Of a DNA stretch of 64,000 bases, positions 23,501 to 35,235 are shown piece after piece; positions within the stretch are counted from its first letter, which is position 1, and the number at the start of each line of letters is the position of its first letter. The stretch is from positions 14,616,348-14,680,347 of the forward strand of contig NW_026262668.1 of assembly GCF_021869535.1 (NCBI RefSeq), given 5' to 3'. A program made the translations under genes and the position numbers. The notes under the pieces were generated by a model, which made no database searches, was not told the origin of the DNA, and saw only the letters and a list, made by a program, of their open reading frames with translations. This stretch comes from Mytilus californianus (taxonomy: Eukaryota; Mollusca; Bivalvia; Mytilida; Mytilidae).

Positions 23501-24354
23501 GCGTGCTGATTATGCAAATGTTTATGATTTGCTTACGTGTCATTTTTCATTTTTTAAATTTCAATCATTTAATGATTTTTTGTCGAAACGTTTTCAATTT
23601 TCCGGTGCAAGAGGTATGTTGTATGTAAAATAAATGTTACATATTTTTCAAATAATGGCAAATTCTATTCCAAAAGTCCCTTAAGCGAGATTCACATGGG
23701 TACATTCCAAGCATTACATCGAAGATAGAAATCTACCACAAACCTCCAGATACTACCTTAATGGATAAAAATAATGTTTATATCATTGACATTATTCATT
23801 GAGAATAAAGGTTATAAATTAGAGACAACAGTAGCTTACAGATGAGCAAACTTCATAATTAACAAAAGAAGATACACATTAAGGTAAACAACAAATGAGG
23901 GAAACTCCAAAGAGAGCAGGACAGAGTACGTCAACAGGGTATCACTTAATCACCTTGTTTATATATATAATACAAAATGTCATATTTTTACTTAAATAGC
24001 GGAAAATCTGATACAAATTGCTTATAAACCGTATATTGTATTCTATGCACACAACTCGTTGTTTTCTAATATCTTCGACAAGTTGAAGCAACACCAAAAC
24101 TTTTGAAATTTAAAATTATGAAACGTTGAGAACATTAAAAAAAACAGCGGGTTTGTCTACAACAGTCCATAACATAAAAAATCAACTTTGACTTAGATTT
24201 TTGCACTTTTACAGCATTTCAAGATATGGACATTTAGAGACAATACAACAAAACTGGCTTCCAGGCATATGGTGTATCAATTGTTTTTCATTATTAAATT
24301 CATATCAATAATTTGGTAGTGGGGTATCAGACAATCATATAAACCAATGCTCTA
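20506..24354. other. Longest stretch without recognised features
   Basis: Nearly 3.9 kb of AT-rich sequence in which I recognise none of the families seen elsewhere. The only structure seen is a short AATCAAA-type repetition near 23,245-23,272. It could be intronic or older unique sequence. No coding signal. Confidence 0.35.
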
Positions 24355-24525
24355 ACTCTCTTGGGTAAAGTTAACTTAGGTGGATTTGGCTATTGTCATT
24401 ATCTCCCTTTGGTCATATAGCTCCTCAAGCTTTAAAGTATTTATACATTCTTGTCTTTCACATTTTAAGTTAGAGCATTCCTGGTAAAGGTGAATCCAGA
24501 AACGTGATTCTGATGCACAACATAT
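24355..24525 (-). repeat. Dispersed repeat R6
   Basis: Antisense R6: GGTGGATTTGGCTA, CCCTTTGGTCATATAGCTCC, AAGTATTTATACATTC, GCATTCCTGGTAAAGGTGAA and TCCAGAAACGTG. The order is the reverse of the 28.8 and 29.0 kb copies. Confidence 0.65.
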
Positions 24526-25084
24526 TTATATTTATTTTCATTATAAACATGCCTATTAAGCGCCTATTACTCATATTATCCAACACCCAATATTAGGGCT
24601 TGTCATTGACAACAGTATTACTGTAATGAATAAAACAATTGTTTGTGAAAATATGTTCAATGTACAGCTTTATTACTCATTAAATTAAGCACACCAGGAA
24701 TGAAAATTAATTAAATCAATTGAAGTTCAGACTTCAATTAATAACATATAACTTTGTTTGTTGATTTACAGTCAAATATAGCTGTCATAAATTTCTAAAT
24801 CTTTATTTGATTGGGTTACAAATCAAAATATTATATAATGCAACACAATATCAGATTAAAAAATTATACCAATAGAACATTTATACGCAAAATGCTAGGT
24901 AAATACATGTTTGTTTGTTAATACAAGAACATATCGAATTTCTGAGTGTTTTCATTTTTAATTGTTTCCCGTCAATCCCAGATCATACGATAGAACACAT
25001 TAACCGTAAATTGCATTTATACTTTAAATATCAAACAATTTACAACACCGAGAAAATAACTACAAAACAAATGTGGCTGAAAAA
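24526..25084. other. AT-rich sequence without recognised features
   Basis: Several imperfect short inverted A/T tracts only. A 94-codon ORF runs from here into the R3 copy and is not evidence of a gene. Confidence 0.35.
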
Positions 25085-25250
25085 CAATAGATATGTGACG
25101 CGTGTCACATATGGACAAGGATTGGTTAAACTTCCCAGAGCACCTGCGATCACCTATGGTTTTCGGTGGGGACGAGTTGCTCAGTCTTCAATTTTTTAGA
25201 TTTATTTTTGTGAATGTTTGTTAGTTTTTTCTACGTTTTTTTGGTCTTTT
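25085..25250 (+). repeat. Retroelement tail R3, sense orientation
   Basis: GGTTAAACTTCCCAGAGCAC, GATCACCTATGGTTTTCGG and GTTGCTCAGTCTTCAATTTT are the complement of the R3 order at 53.4 and 53.9 kb (GGTGCTCCGGAAAGG, AACACGAACCCC). It is the only R3 copy in this orientation. Confidence 0.65.
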
Positions 25251-25372
25251 GCCTATCAATCTATCCAACAGTGCATTGGATGAATAGCTATAAAATTCAA
25301 TAGATATTATCTGTTGTCAACTGAATATTTCAGAAGTATAAAAAAAATAATAAGATCAAGCAAGTAGGAAAA

Positions 25373-25820
25373 ACTGGCCATCTGGCTAGTAATGCAATGG
25401 GGATTGGTAGTCTCCTAATGCAATAAGGTAAGCACTGGCCACCTGGTTAATGATCCTAACATAAAGAGTTAAACACTGGCCACCTGACTGGTGATAGCAG
25501 CGGTGATTGGTAGTTCCTTTACACAAGGAGGTAATAATTGGTCACGTGGCTAGTGATATCCACTGGGATTAGTAGTCCTCTAACACAACGATAAAAAACT
25601 GGCCACCGTTCTTGTGATAGCCTCGATGACTGGTAGTTCCCTAACACAAGGTGGTAAGAACTGGCCACCTGGCTTGTAATAGCTTCTGGGATAAGTAGTC
25701 CCCTAACATAAGTAGGTACAATTTGGTCACCTGGCTAGTGAAAGCCTCGAGGATTTGTAGTCTCCTAACACAAGGAGGTAAGCACTAGCCATCTGGCTTG
25801 TGATAGCCTCGGTGATTGGT
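25373..25820. repeat. Tandem array, about 62-bp unit, eight copies
   Basis: Units begin ACTGGCCACCTGGCTAGTGA, continue with GATTGGTAGTCC, CTAACACAAGGAGGTAA and restart. The second unit is internally deleted and the last is incomplete. The array is distinctly less AT-rich than its surroundings. Confidence 0.9.
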
Positions 25821-26661
25821 AAAAACAACGCATATGCAATGTTTATTTGATACAAATCATTTAATAGCCATTTCCTTATAATAATGAAATTCTTGCAATT
25901 TGTTCAATTGTTGCAATTTTTGTGAGGCTTTCATTTTTTCATTTGAAAAATGCTTGGTGTCAAGATTAAAATGGATATAATTTTTCATATCAATTTAATA
26001 TTTATCGGTAAACTTGAACATGAAAATGTCCTATTTCTCAAAACCAAATAAATAGTATACTAGTATGTAATATGTTACAAACGCGTTGCACGACAACATA
26101 TTATTCGCTTGAAATTTATATGATTGAAAAAATAAACACAATCTGTCGTTAGCATTGTTTCATATAGTAATTGACTTTTTATGAGTCCCTTGATAACTTC
26201 AGTTGTACAAAGTGTTTAAAATGTTTTATGTCAATTGTGATAAAACTAATATTATACAATACTTTTTCCAAAACATTTAGATATTTGAATAGACAATGGT
26301 TACAAGTGCATTTAATTTAGTGATAAGATTTATGAATTCTGGACTTGTAAGTCTACCTCCAAATTTTAGATGTGATTAATTAAGTTTGTTTTGTGTTAAT
26401 TATTTTGATACAAAATATTTAAGACAATGATGATGTCAAATATGATAATGTAAGACTATTATGAAATGATTATAACATATATCATCATCACTTATTCAAC
26501 AATCTCTCTATTACATGTATATACAGAAACAATACAAAAATTGATAGAAAATCACGAGACACACCAATGTATTTCTTAGATAAATTGGCAGAAAAATATA
26601 TATGAATTAGTCACATAATGCGGATGGACTGCATTCGATAGATACATTTAAATCTATAAGA
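25821..26661. other. AT-rich sequence between two tandem arrays
   Basis: Nothing recognised between the 62-bp and 45-bp arrays. Confidence 0.4.
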
Positions 26662-27155
26662 TAGCATTATGCACTTACTTTTCTGCAGTGTTTAAAGCTG
26701 TAAGCTAGCATTATGGATTTAGCGTTTTTGAAGTGTTAAAGACTTCAGGCTAGCATAATGCAGTTACCGTTTTTAAAGTGTTTTAAACATTAGGCTAGCA
26801 TAATGCAGTTACCGTTTATGAAGTGTTTAAAACTATAAGGTAGCATAATACAGTTACAGATTTTACGATATGAAAAATGTAAGTTAGCATTATGCAGTTA
26901 CCGTTTCTATGGTGTGTAAACTGTAAGCTATCATAACGCAGTGAACGTTTCTCCTTTTTTAAACTGTAAGCTAACATAATGCAGTTACAGTTTTTACTGT
27001 GTGAAAACTGGAAGGTGGCATATCGCAGTTAACTTTTCTGCAGTATCAAAACTGTAAAGTAGCATAATGTACTAACAGTTTCTAAGGTATGAAAAAAAAG
27101 GTAGCATTATGCAGTTACCGTTTCTACGGGTGTTTAAGCTAGCATAAAGCGACAA
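26662..27155. repeat. Tandem array, about 45-bp unit, eleven to twelve copies
   Basis: Unit: TAGCATAATGCAGTTACCG, then TTTNTNNAGTGTTTAAAAC, then a TGTAAGC end. Copies vary from about 38 to 46 bp and are diverged, so the array is old. The last unit is truncated at TAGCATAAAGC. Confidence 0.9.
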
Positions 27156-27978
27156 TCTAATTATTGTAGATGCATCTCAAACGACATGTTTTGATGTATT
27201 CATAAATCAGATAAATTTATACAATAATTTCCTAGCAGAATAAATTCATGACACATGTTATAATTTAGTGATATGGATTTTAATATCTTTTACGATTAAT
27301 CTGAATAAAAGAGTTAAGCTTGAATTTCAATCATTTACATTGTATACTAAAGATTTTTGAATTATTATATTTGTTTTCTTGTCAATGCAATGTTTTTGGT
27401 TATCGCCATAATTTGATTCTCTCTTGTGAAAAATCTACGTCAAAGGTGGCAGATATTTTCCTTCTGAAATTATATATTTTATTTGTTATTGTTTCTTCAT
27501 TCAAAATTAATGACAGGTAACTATCATGGAATTTGCCTTCAATGTGGTACTGTGATGCGCAGAAGAATGTGTTTAATGCCACTACTGGTAGACTTTACGT
27601 ACTCGATTTTATCACTAGTCGGATAATCAGTATTTTTGTATTGACATTCAATTTCTTTGATAACTGATAGTCACATAATTGAAGAAACGTGTGACGTGAT
27701 GCACAAATTCAAATTGGTTAAATTTGGAAAAGTGAAAATCAGTTGAACTGTTTGGAGTTCAGCATGCCTTTGGAAAGTAAATGAAGAAACGCTACGAAAG
27801 AAACAAGAAAGTACAGGTTTACAAGATAAGTTCCTTTCGGAAATTATACGTCAGCAATTGTTATTGAATCTTCTGTTTTACAAATGTCTTCCGTGAACGT
27901 CAATTAACGTCGTCAATAATAACTTTACATTGTCATTATATAAAATACTCAATTTACAAATCTCCTCAATTGAGCAAT
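27156..27978. other. AT-rich sequence without recognised features
   Basis: Two overlapping 60-66 codon ORFs on opposite strands near 27.3-27.6 kb, neither with a domain. Nothing else. Confidence 0.35.
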
Positions 27979-28042
27979 AGTTGTTACACTAACTAAATGA
28001 CATTTTCGTGATTTGATTCGATCATCTCACAAGAAATAGATC
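27979..28042 (+). repeat. Member of a dispersed pair with 41,980-42,042
   Basis: TAAATGACATTTTCGTGATT, then GATCATCTCACAAGAAATA, matches TAAATGACATCTTTGTGATT, then GATCATCACAAGAAATG, at 42.0 kb. Here the last 20 bp (GATCATCTCACAAGAAATA) is repeated in tandem once. Confidence 0.6.
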
Positions 28043-28169
28043 ATCTCACGAGAAATAACCAACAGAGAAATCTAAATGATTCTCTGAGGTCGTTCTGTGT
28101 TGCACTTTTAAGTGTGAAGTCGTTAATAGGTATTACTTAATATATGAATGTGCTATATTCGTATAAAAT

Positions 28170-28500
28170 TACGGAGATGTGGTATGATTTCAAATGAGAC
28201 AACTATTCGCGAGAGACCAAGTGACGTAGTTTTAAGCAGCAATATGTCACCTTACGACCTTCCATAATGAATGAAACTCATACCGCATATCAAGCTATAA
28301 AAGGCCTCGACATGACCAAATGTAAAACAATTTAAACGAGAAAAAACGACCTCGTGTATGTACAAAACAACAACAAAAAATATGATATACAGCAATAAAC
28401 GACAGCTACTAATTTCAGGTTTCTGACTTGGAACAGAATGTGGCCGGGTTAAACATGTTTGCGGGCGCCCATAATATTATGTTCGTATAGTCAAACTATT
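28170..28500 (+). repeat. Dispersed repeat R1, near full-length
   Basis: Best R1 copy. It runs from GGAGATGTGGTATGATTTC through GAGACAACTATTCGCGAGAG, ATGTCACCTTACGACCTTCC, ACCGCATATCAAGCTATAAA, AATGTAAAACAATTTAAACG, AAACGACAGC and GGGTTAAACATGTTTGCGGG. About 330 bp with no open frame of note, so a non-autonomous element. Confidence 0.8.
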
Positions 28501-28764
28501 GGGGTAACTTGGATAGAGAAACATTAATTGTGCTTCAAACATTTCAACAAGTATTTGAGCTACATTAATGTAAGGGTTTTGGGTTTTCTAATCGTCTTTG
28601 GAGAATGAAAACAGTCAATTTTCTATCATTCTGTGGACTATGTCAAAATCCAATTACAGCAACACAGTAGGTAAATATAACATTAAAGAGTACCAGAACA
28701 CCTGAAACCGGACCGTCATATTTCTTACTAAGTACAGTATTTTTTATAGAAAATTATTAATTAA

Positions 28765-28975
28765 AAAAGCACTTTATTTCGTGCCTTTTTGGATTTACCA
28801 TTTACCACTACCATAAATGTTCAAACCTAAACATTTGAAAGCCAGATATGTATAAATACATAGAAAATGTTAGGACCATAATAAGCAAAAGGGACCTAAA
28901 AAGAATGGCCAAATTCAAATAAGATGAACATTGCTTAAGAGAGTTGGAACCTAAGTTTCTTAATAATTTTTTTTT
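28765..28975 (+). repeat. Dispersed repeat R6
   Basis: GCACTTTATTTCGTGCC, TTTGAAAGCCAGATATGTAT, AAAAGGGACCTAAA, GGCCAAATTCAAATAAG and AGAGAGTTGGAACC occur in family order. Confidence 0.65.
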
Positions 28976-29034
28976 AATTTATCGATTTGAAATTGAAGAA
29001 TAGTGCAGTGGTATTTGCACAGTGGTAGTACATG

Positions 29035-29215
29035 AAAATAAAACTGTATAAACTTCGTGCCTCCATCAAGAATGCGCAAGCCTAGGCAAATGAAATCCAG
29101 GGGTGTATTAGTACATAGAAGCGTTAGGAGCTATATGACCAAATTCATCTAGAATCAACTTTGCCTGAGGGAGTTGGAACTATAATTCCTTAATAATTAC
29201 TTAATACATCAGCTA
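29035..29215 (+). repeat. Dispersed repeat R6
   Basis: A second R6 in the same orientation about 270 bp after the previous start: CTTCGTGCCTCCATCAAGAA, GAGCTATATGACCAAATTC and TGCCTGAGGGAGTTGGAAC. The two copies differ too much to be a recent tandem duplication. Confidence 0.65.
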
Positions 29216-30374
29216 GAAATTTTGAAATTGGTTTAAAATATAATGTTGATAGATGTTTATTTAATATTGAAGTTGTTTTTATCATGCTGTTTTTACGCCA
29301 AACTTTCATTTGAATGAAGATTGATAAATTGTCAAAGGATAAGAAGGTTTTTTTTTCACTGAGCAAATTCGATAGGGCATTTATACAACTCATACAAATA
29401 AAATTATTGTTTCGAGTATCAAAATCCGAGCTAGCTTTAAGTTCCCTCGTCGTTATATGTTTGCTACATTCCAACACGTCTTAACAGACACCCCTAGTTG
29501 ACGTGTTTCCAAAAGGACGGATAGTATGAATACCTTTAATATTTATTAACGATACTGGAGGGAATTTTAAAAAAATACCTATATTGTATGTACCACAAAA
29601 AAGTTGTCCTAAAAAAATCAAATTAAACATCAAGCAAATTTCAGTATGCATTACCTTTTTTTAAAAGCTAAACCTATTTGAAAAGCCAAATCTGAATACC
29701 TACAAGTGATGCGACTAAACTAAACGTGGTATAAAAAAAAACATTAAATTCAAATTCCAACAACAGCTAAGATTGAATAAGCATTTGTTTATGTTTGCAA
29801 TTAATAATGACATTATTGCCAAATCAATGACTGTTTGACGGAAAAAAACTCTTAGAATGAAATAACTGAACTAGGTTAACTCAGTAATGGCTCTGTTTTT
29901 TTTTCCGTTTTGTCATTGTCACTCAATAACCTACATTTCAAAAAGTGCTTGCGTCTCATATATCCAAATGCACTTGAGATTTAGGACACTAACGAAAATA
30001 GTAGGTCTGTTTCATATCTTGATTTTTACTCGATATCAACACAGGTGGAAGACTTCAACCTTAAATCTATGAGAAACATTACGTTAACAACTTTCCAATT
30101 GCCAACTTCTCATTTCTCATCAGTAACGTACTCTATGTTCAATCGTATGGCGTTTACATTTCTCAATTCTAGGGTGTTCTCCTTGCACAAAAACTGCTCA
30201 AATAGAGAAATAAAAATGAACATCTAAAATCGATACAACTTAGGTTTTACGGTCACCATCGCAAATGTGTTGACCAATACGATAATCCTGTGTCATAATT
30301 CAATATCGACATGTTTTGGCTATCTTTAATCTTGAGATACCAGAACAGAAGTATTATCAGTAATTTTACCGATA
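29216..30374. other. AT-rich sequence without recognised features
   Basis: Includes a 95-codon minus-strand ORF (29,190-29,477) and short plus-strand ORFs near 30.0 kb. None has a domain, relative or splice context I can support. Confidence 0.35.
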
Positions 30375-30565
30375 GTGTCCTATTCCTAATTTAACTGAGT
30401 GTGGATTCGGAAGTCGGTTGGTGCATGCATTGCAGGAGACGCTTACCCTGTTGACGCACCCTTGCTTCCTGTGAGTTTACCCGATTCTCCCTGTATTGTT
30501 ACATTGATTTGTCTCCTTTTATCGATTTATGAGACTTGACCACTTGTTAACTACTTGTACATTAA
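30375..30565 (-). repeat. Dispersed repeat R5, antisense
   Basis: Reads the complement of the 1,966 copy in the same order: GTGTCCTATTCC, CTGAGTGTGG, GCATTGCAGGAGACGCTTAC, CTGTTGACGC, TTGATTTGTCTCC and ATCGATTTATGAGACTTGA. Confidence 0.65.
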
Positions 30566-31302
30566 TTTGTCAACTTGAAATGGTATAATAAAGGAGTTTT
30601 TGATATTCGTCTGAAATCAGGGAACGATAACTAAACTTACACTTGAATCATCAAACATGTGTTTACTATGTCGATTTTTCATGTACAGAAAAGCGAACGT
30701 CAGCCATATTTTATTCTGTGATATATAATATATATAATAATATTTGCACTTTTTAATATTCGTTGTATTCGTTACACATTGTTATATTGATTAAAATGCA
30801 TTTAAACATTTCATGCATTGTTCCATTTTGCAATGGCAAGAAAGTGGAGTTTAACTCAATCGGTTCATACTAATTGTAGCTATTAAGTAACTTGTATTCA
30901 CTTACAACGTCATTTTATTTTATCATTTGATATTGTAAACAATCAGTGTCAAGCGATAATATAACTTATTGCTAAAAGTTTCATGATAATTGTTTGAAAT
31001 ATCTTTTTCTCTTAAGAGTCAATAATAAAACATCAAAATGTTTTAATAATGTTAAATGCTTATTTAATTCATTGCAGTTTATATGAATTCAAATAATAAG
31101 GAGAATTTAATTCTGGGTCTCAAATGAAACTCTTTGATTTTTGTGTTTAATTAGCATTGAAAGTATTCATATTGATAAATTTTGATATAACTTATCTTAA
31201 CTTTTTATGTTGAACAATACTTTCGTTTTGTAAATTTAAAGCCCTGTTACAAAGATTCAATATACATTGTCTCTTTTAGATTTACATTGTTCTAACATTG
31301 TA
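30566..31302. other. AT-rich sequence without recognised features
   Basis: Nothing recognised. Confidence 0.4.
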
Positions 31303-31520
31303 AAAGAAGGGCAAAAGATACCAAATAGATAATCAAACTCATCAAGCAAAAACGACATGCCATGGCCAGAAACGAAAAATGACCAAAAGACAAACAGCAG
31401 TATACCAAATTACAACATAGAAAACTCAAAAACTGATCACAACGTGGCTTATCTCAGATGCTCCGGCAGGGTAAACAGATCCTGCTTCACATGTGGCACC
31501 CGTACGATTTATGAAAGCTT
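31303..31520 (-). repeat. Retroelement tail R3
   Basis: Antisense R3 in family order: GGGCAAAAGATACCAAATAG, AACGACATGCCATGGC, AAAGACAAACAGCAGTATAC, CATAGAAAACTC, ATGCTCCGGCAGGGTAAAC and CACATGTGGCACCCGT. Confidence 0.75.
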
Positions 31521-32231
31521 CTAACGTCTAGGAGTGCCATTTAATTCAGTGGGCACAGCAAGTTTTTCCGAAAAAACTTCAATATGCATACTAGAAAGCT
31601 TAATTTCAGGAAGCCAATTATTAAGCCTAACCTTATACAGGTTATTTGATTTAAATACATATGTTGTATCATACAATCCAAGACAGTGTTTTGCACAAGT
31701 CAATGAGACGAATAAAACGCAAAAGAATACATATACTAGCTACTACACAGTCTTCACAAGTACAAAAGGTTCTGCACGTCAATATTTACATCTTACACAA
31801 TGTAGACTTGCTTTTATATCGGAAAAAATCAAAACACAAAGTATGCCAATATTGTAAAGTCTCATGTTAATCAATCTGGAATACTGGACTTATAAACTGA
31901 TAATTAGAATAATTTCAAAGTTGTATTTTTATGCCATATACAAATATTTTGAATTTGACAAATCCATAGAAATCAAATATTTTGAATATATAAATATAGC
32001 AATAAAAAATCAAACAATTTGAAAACATAAATTACTGGCTTTATAAATCTTATTGTTATTAAAATTCAACTAAATTATTATGTGTACAAATGTTTTTTCA
32101 GCAGTCAACTCTATTGGAATTTCAAAAACACTTTTGTAAGGTATATAGTGTTTTCAAACTTGATTGTATCTCATAATTTTAAGACGATTGAAAGTCGAAT
32201 ATAAATTACAATTAAAACTTTTCATGGATAT
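31521..32231. other. AT-rich sequence without recognised features
   Basis: Two overlapping plus-strand ORFs of 107 and 69 codons in different frames. Neither has a domain or relative in the window, and codon use is that of background AT-rich sequence. I do not call a gene. Confidence 0.35.
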
Positions 32232-32277
32232 CTGGCTTATAATTTTGTACGATTTTCGCGCGTTTCGTCTACAAAAG
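32232..32277 (+). repeat. R2 repeat, left half, interrupted
   Basis: TTTCGTCTACAAAAG is the left half of the R2 core. It is cut exactly where R1 is inserted and resumes at 32,553 with ACTCACCAATGACGCTC. Confidence 0.65.
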
Positions 32278-32552
32278 TAAAACTTAGAAGATGTGGTATG
32301 AGTGCAAATGAGACAACTCTTCATCCAAGTCACAATGTGTAAAAGGTAAACAATTATAGGTCAAAATACGGCCTTTAACACGGAGCCTTGGCTCACACCG
32401 AACAACAAGCTATAAAGGTCCCCAAAATGGCTAGTGTAAAATAATTCAAACAGGAAAACCAACGGTCTAATCTATATAAAAACGAGAAACAAGAAACACT
32501 TAAAAACCACATCAACAAACGACAACCACTAAAACAGGTTCAAATGGTAAAG
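32278..32552 (+). mobile_element. R1 element inserted into R2
   Basis: A 275-bp R1 copy (GATGTGGTATGAG ... AACGACAACCACTAAAACAGG) sits inside the R2 core. AAAG occurs at both junctions (end of the left R2 half and 32,549-32,552), so a four-base target duplication is possible. The insertion must be younger than the R2 copy it interrupts. Confidence 0.6.
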
Positions 32553-32845
32553 ACTCACCAATGACGCTCAAAACAACACAGTTTGAAGGCTAGATCGAAT
32601 ACGAAGTTGAATAACATTAAACCCGAAATCCCCGTCCCCCCAAAAATGTGCCAAAACAGGCTAAGGCAATATATACCTGCGGTAGAAAATATTTCAACAT
32701 TTCATCAACAGTAAATGTACAGAAAAAATGATATATCAATGATATTTCATGTCAACATAGGAATGTTGACTACTGGGTTGATGGTACTTTAGGGGACGAA
32801 ACGTTCACCAGCAGTTGCATCGACCCAGTGATTGTAAACACTCAT
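32553..32845 (+). repeat. R2 repeat, right half
   Basis: Continues the interrupted R2 through ATACGAAGTTGAATAACATT, a segment with CAACATTTCATCAACAG, and the distal block CACCAGCAGTTGCATCGACC. Confidence 0.65.
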
Positions 32846-33085
32846 CAAAAATACCAGGCTTATTATTGGTACAACTGACGCGGGTTTTGTCTACATCAGA
32901 CTCATTAGAGCCGCTCAAATCAAAATGATTGGAAGGCCAAGTCAAATAAGGAATTGGTGAGCATCAACCCTAAAAATTCAAAAACATTACGACAAGTAAG
33001 GCTTTGGAAATCTATACCTGGAGGTAGGAAAACCTTAGTGTTTTGAATAATTCAACATTTATAAACGTAAAAGTAAATTTACAGA
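32846..33085 (+). repeat. Second R2 copy, directly adjoining
   Basis: Starts again at ATACCAGGCTTATTATTGG with the core variant TTTTGTCTACATCAGACTCA, then TTGGAAGGCCAAGTC and AATAATTCAACATTTATAAA. It is head-to-tail with the preceding copy. Confidence 0.65.
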
Positions 33086-35065
33086 AAACAAAAAAGTACT
33101 AATTACTGGGCTAACAGACAGAACATTGATATAAAAGACCGCTTCAATGTTATCCATTTTTACATCTATAGACGAGAAAGAAAAGGTGTATTATGTGTTT
33201 TATAACATGCGGTAAAATCACATATCTGTAATCCGTACAATGTGATCTCCTATCTTCTATCTTATTTCTGATTTTGTAAAAGTGCGATTATATACAAAGG
33301 ACAAAGTAAGGAAAGTGTTTAATCTTCAAAAGCAGATTAACTGGAGCGCTGAGAAATCGTCTAGCAAATTATACGGTTTGTTGACCATATCAGGAAAATG
33401 GTATGAAATTGCATAAAACGACAGCGACCATGAATCATCATATTTGTAAATCTGTATTAAATGTTGGATTTGCAATTTTAACGTCTTTTCTTCGGTTTTT
33501 ACTTGTATTTGTTACAATAGGTCAGAAATAAAGATTAATATTACGTTTCCATATTTAAATTTAAAAATGAATTAAATCCGTTTCCTTACAGTAAACAGCA
33601 ATGTATATGTCTCTGAATTTTATTAATTAAAACGTATTAAAGCCAAACTATTTCAGGAAGATCTGCTTACCAGACCGAATCATTTGATATCAGCCCTGTT
33701 TTGTTTTGTAGAATGTGTTTTTGCATTTTCTACATTTTTCGTTTAAGTCAATGTATTGTCGGTTTTTCTTTTTTTAATGGTTTTTGAGGGTGACTTTGGT
33801 ATTTTCTGTTCCCTTTTTTTAGTTTAATGTGCACTAATAAAACGACTTTTTATTAAAAACTAGTTGCAATCGCACGCATGAATAATTTGATGCCTTATTT
33901 ACATACATCTTTCGTTGACAATGTTACTGAAATATTATACAATGTATTATGTAATTGACCTTTTGCCCTCTTACCAGTCAAGACGGTTTAGGTTTAAAAT
34001 CACTTTTACCCCGCAAAGAATGAGTCGCACGGGTGGCAATATTCATTTTGCACGGGTCTGAGGCATTTATCAAGGAAAAAGGTTTTTTTCTGAAAGTCTG
34101 TTCCGCAGGGGGGCGAATGTTTGCATCAAAACATGAACGATATTTTTGAATCGGACATAATTTTACAAAAGGCACTGGTACTTATTCGTAGACAGCATTT
34201 AAATTCGTTTTCCCTATCATTCAACAACTTGTCATTAGAATGATATTTTCTAGGTGGAACTTTGTCAATACAGCTGTTTCACAAACCATGCCTCTTTTGG
34301 GGAGATATATAATATTCATAGATATTTTGTTTGTTTACGTACTGGTTCCCAGATATGATCTCTATGTTTCATCTCATAGAGACATAACTTGGGAATGTTA
34401 CCAATATAATTAAACACGGTTGCAGGGAAATTTGAATTCTGAGGGTCACCTAAAGTGAAAGTAGGGGTAGAACAGAACTTAAATATAAGTTAAAACTCTT
34501 AAAAGTTCGGGGCATATAAATGTTGAAAATATGCCGCACAGCCTTATGTTTTGACCTTTGAATAAACTAGTAATGCATATTAACTTTCCATTCTAGGATA
34601 TAATTTTTCACGAAACTTCATAGTAAAAGTGGCACAGTTTTAGCCGTAAAGGGAGTTCTTATGGGAAATTGCATTGTCTATATTTACAGAAATGCAATCT
34701 CTATTTGATATTAAATCAATAATTCAAGAAATTACATAATGCTATCAGAAAACATTAGCTTGAATGTTGTAATCAACTTATTCTCTCTTTTATTCAAAAC
34801 AGCACTTCGGAACTATATTTATGAAGGACATAATTTCGTATTTTATGTTTGTGCACCAGTATCTTGACAGAATGAATAATAAAGTTAAATACACACTTCA
34901 TTTCAGTTACTGAAAGCGAAAGAACTTCTTTCAAGACGTCAAGTTCCGAGCAGATGATTCAATCCCTTTGCAACTTGATTTTATAGTTTTGTATTATGTT
35001 CTGATGTTACACTACTGTCCCGGGTAAAGGTTTGAATGCTTTTCATTGACATCATTTGTGTTACT
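33086..35065. other. AT-rich sequence without recognised features
   Basis: Contains a G+C-richer patch at 33,980-34,140 that is open for 65 codons on the minus strand. A donor-like GTAAGA lies left of it, but a stop codon precedes that donor. No domain recognised. Confidence 0.35.
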
Positions 35066-35235
35066 GGAGGTCGCTGTTGCCGAATGGTCTAAGTAGTTCA
35101 TCTACAGCTATCACCAGCCTGTGAACACTGAGGTTATGAGTACGTTCTACTCCGATCTTTATTGACTAGGAATGCCTGTTTTCCTTCCGAAGGTTGGTGG
35201 TTCTCTCCGACTACTCCGACTGGAGTATACATCGC
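35066..35235 (+). repeat. tRNA-derived SINE S1, with head
   Basis: The head looks like a tRNA gene: an A-box-like TGGTCTAAGTAG at 35,085-35,096 and a worn B box around 35,138-35,150 (AGTACGTTCTAC). The body has GGTTGGTGGTTCTCTCCGAC and TACTCCGACTGGAG. The same body is antisense at 3.6 and 39.9 kb. A transcript would be made by RNA polymerase III if the boxes still worked. The worn B box suggests an old copy. Confidence 0.6.

Noticed and set aside
31534-31857. 107-codon plus-strand ORF
   Set aside because: Overlaps another frame and a minus-strand ORF, follows an R3 copy, and has no domain.
33978-34175. 65-codon minus-strand ORF in a G+C-richer patch with a nearby donor-like site
   Set aside because: A stop codon lies between the frame and the donor, and no domain or second copy was seen.
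35066-35155. Functional tRNA gene
   Set aside because: Only A-box and worn B-box similarity within a SINE. No acceptor-stem pairing could be drawn.
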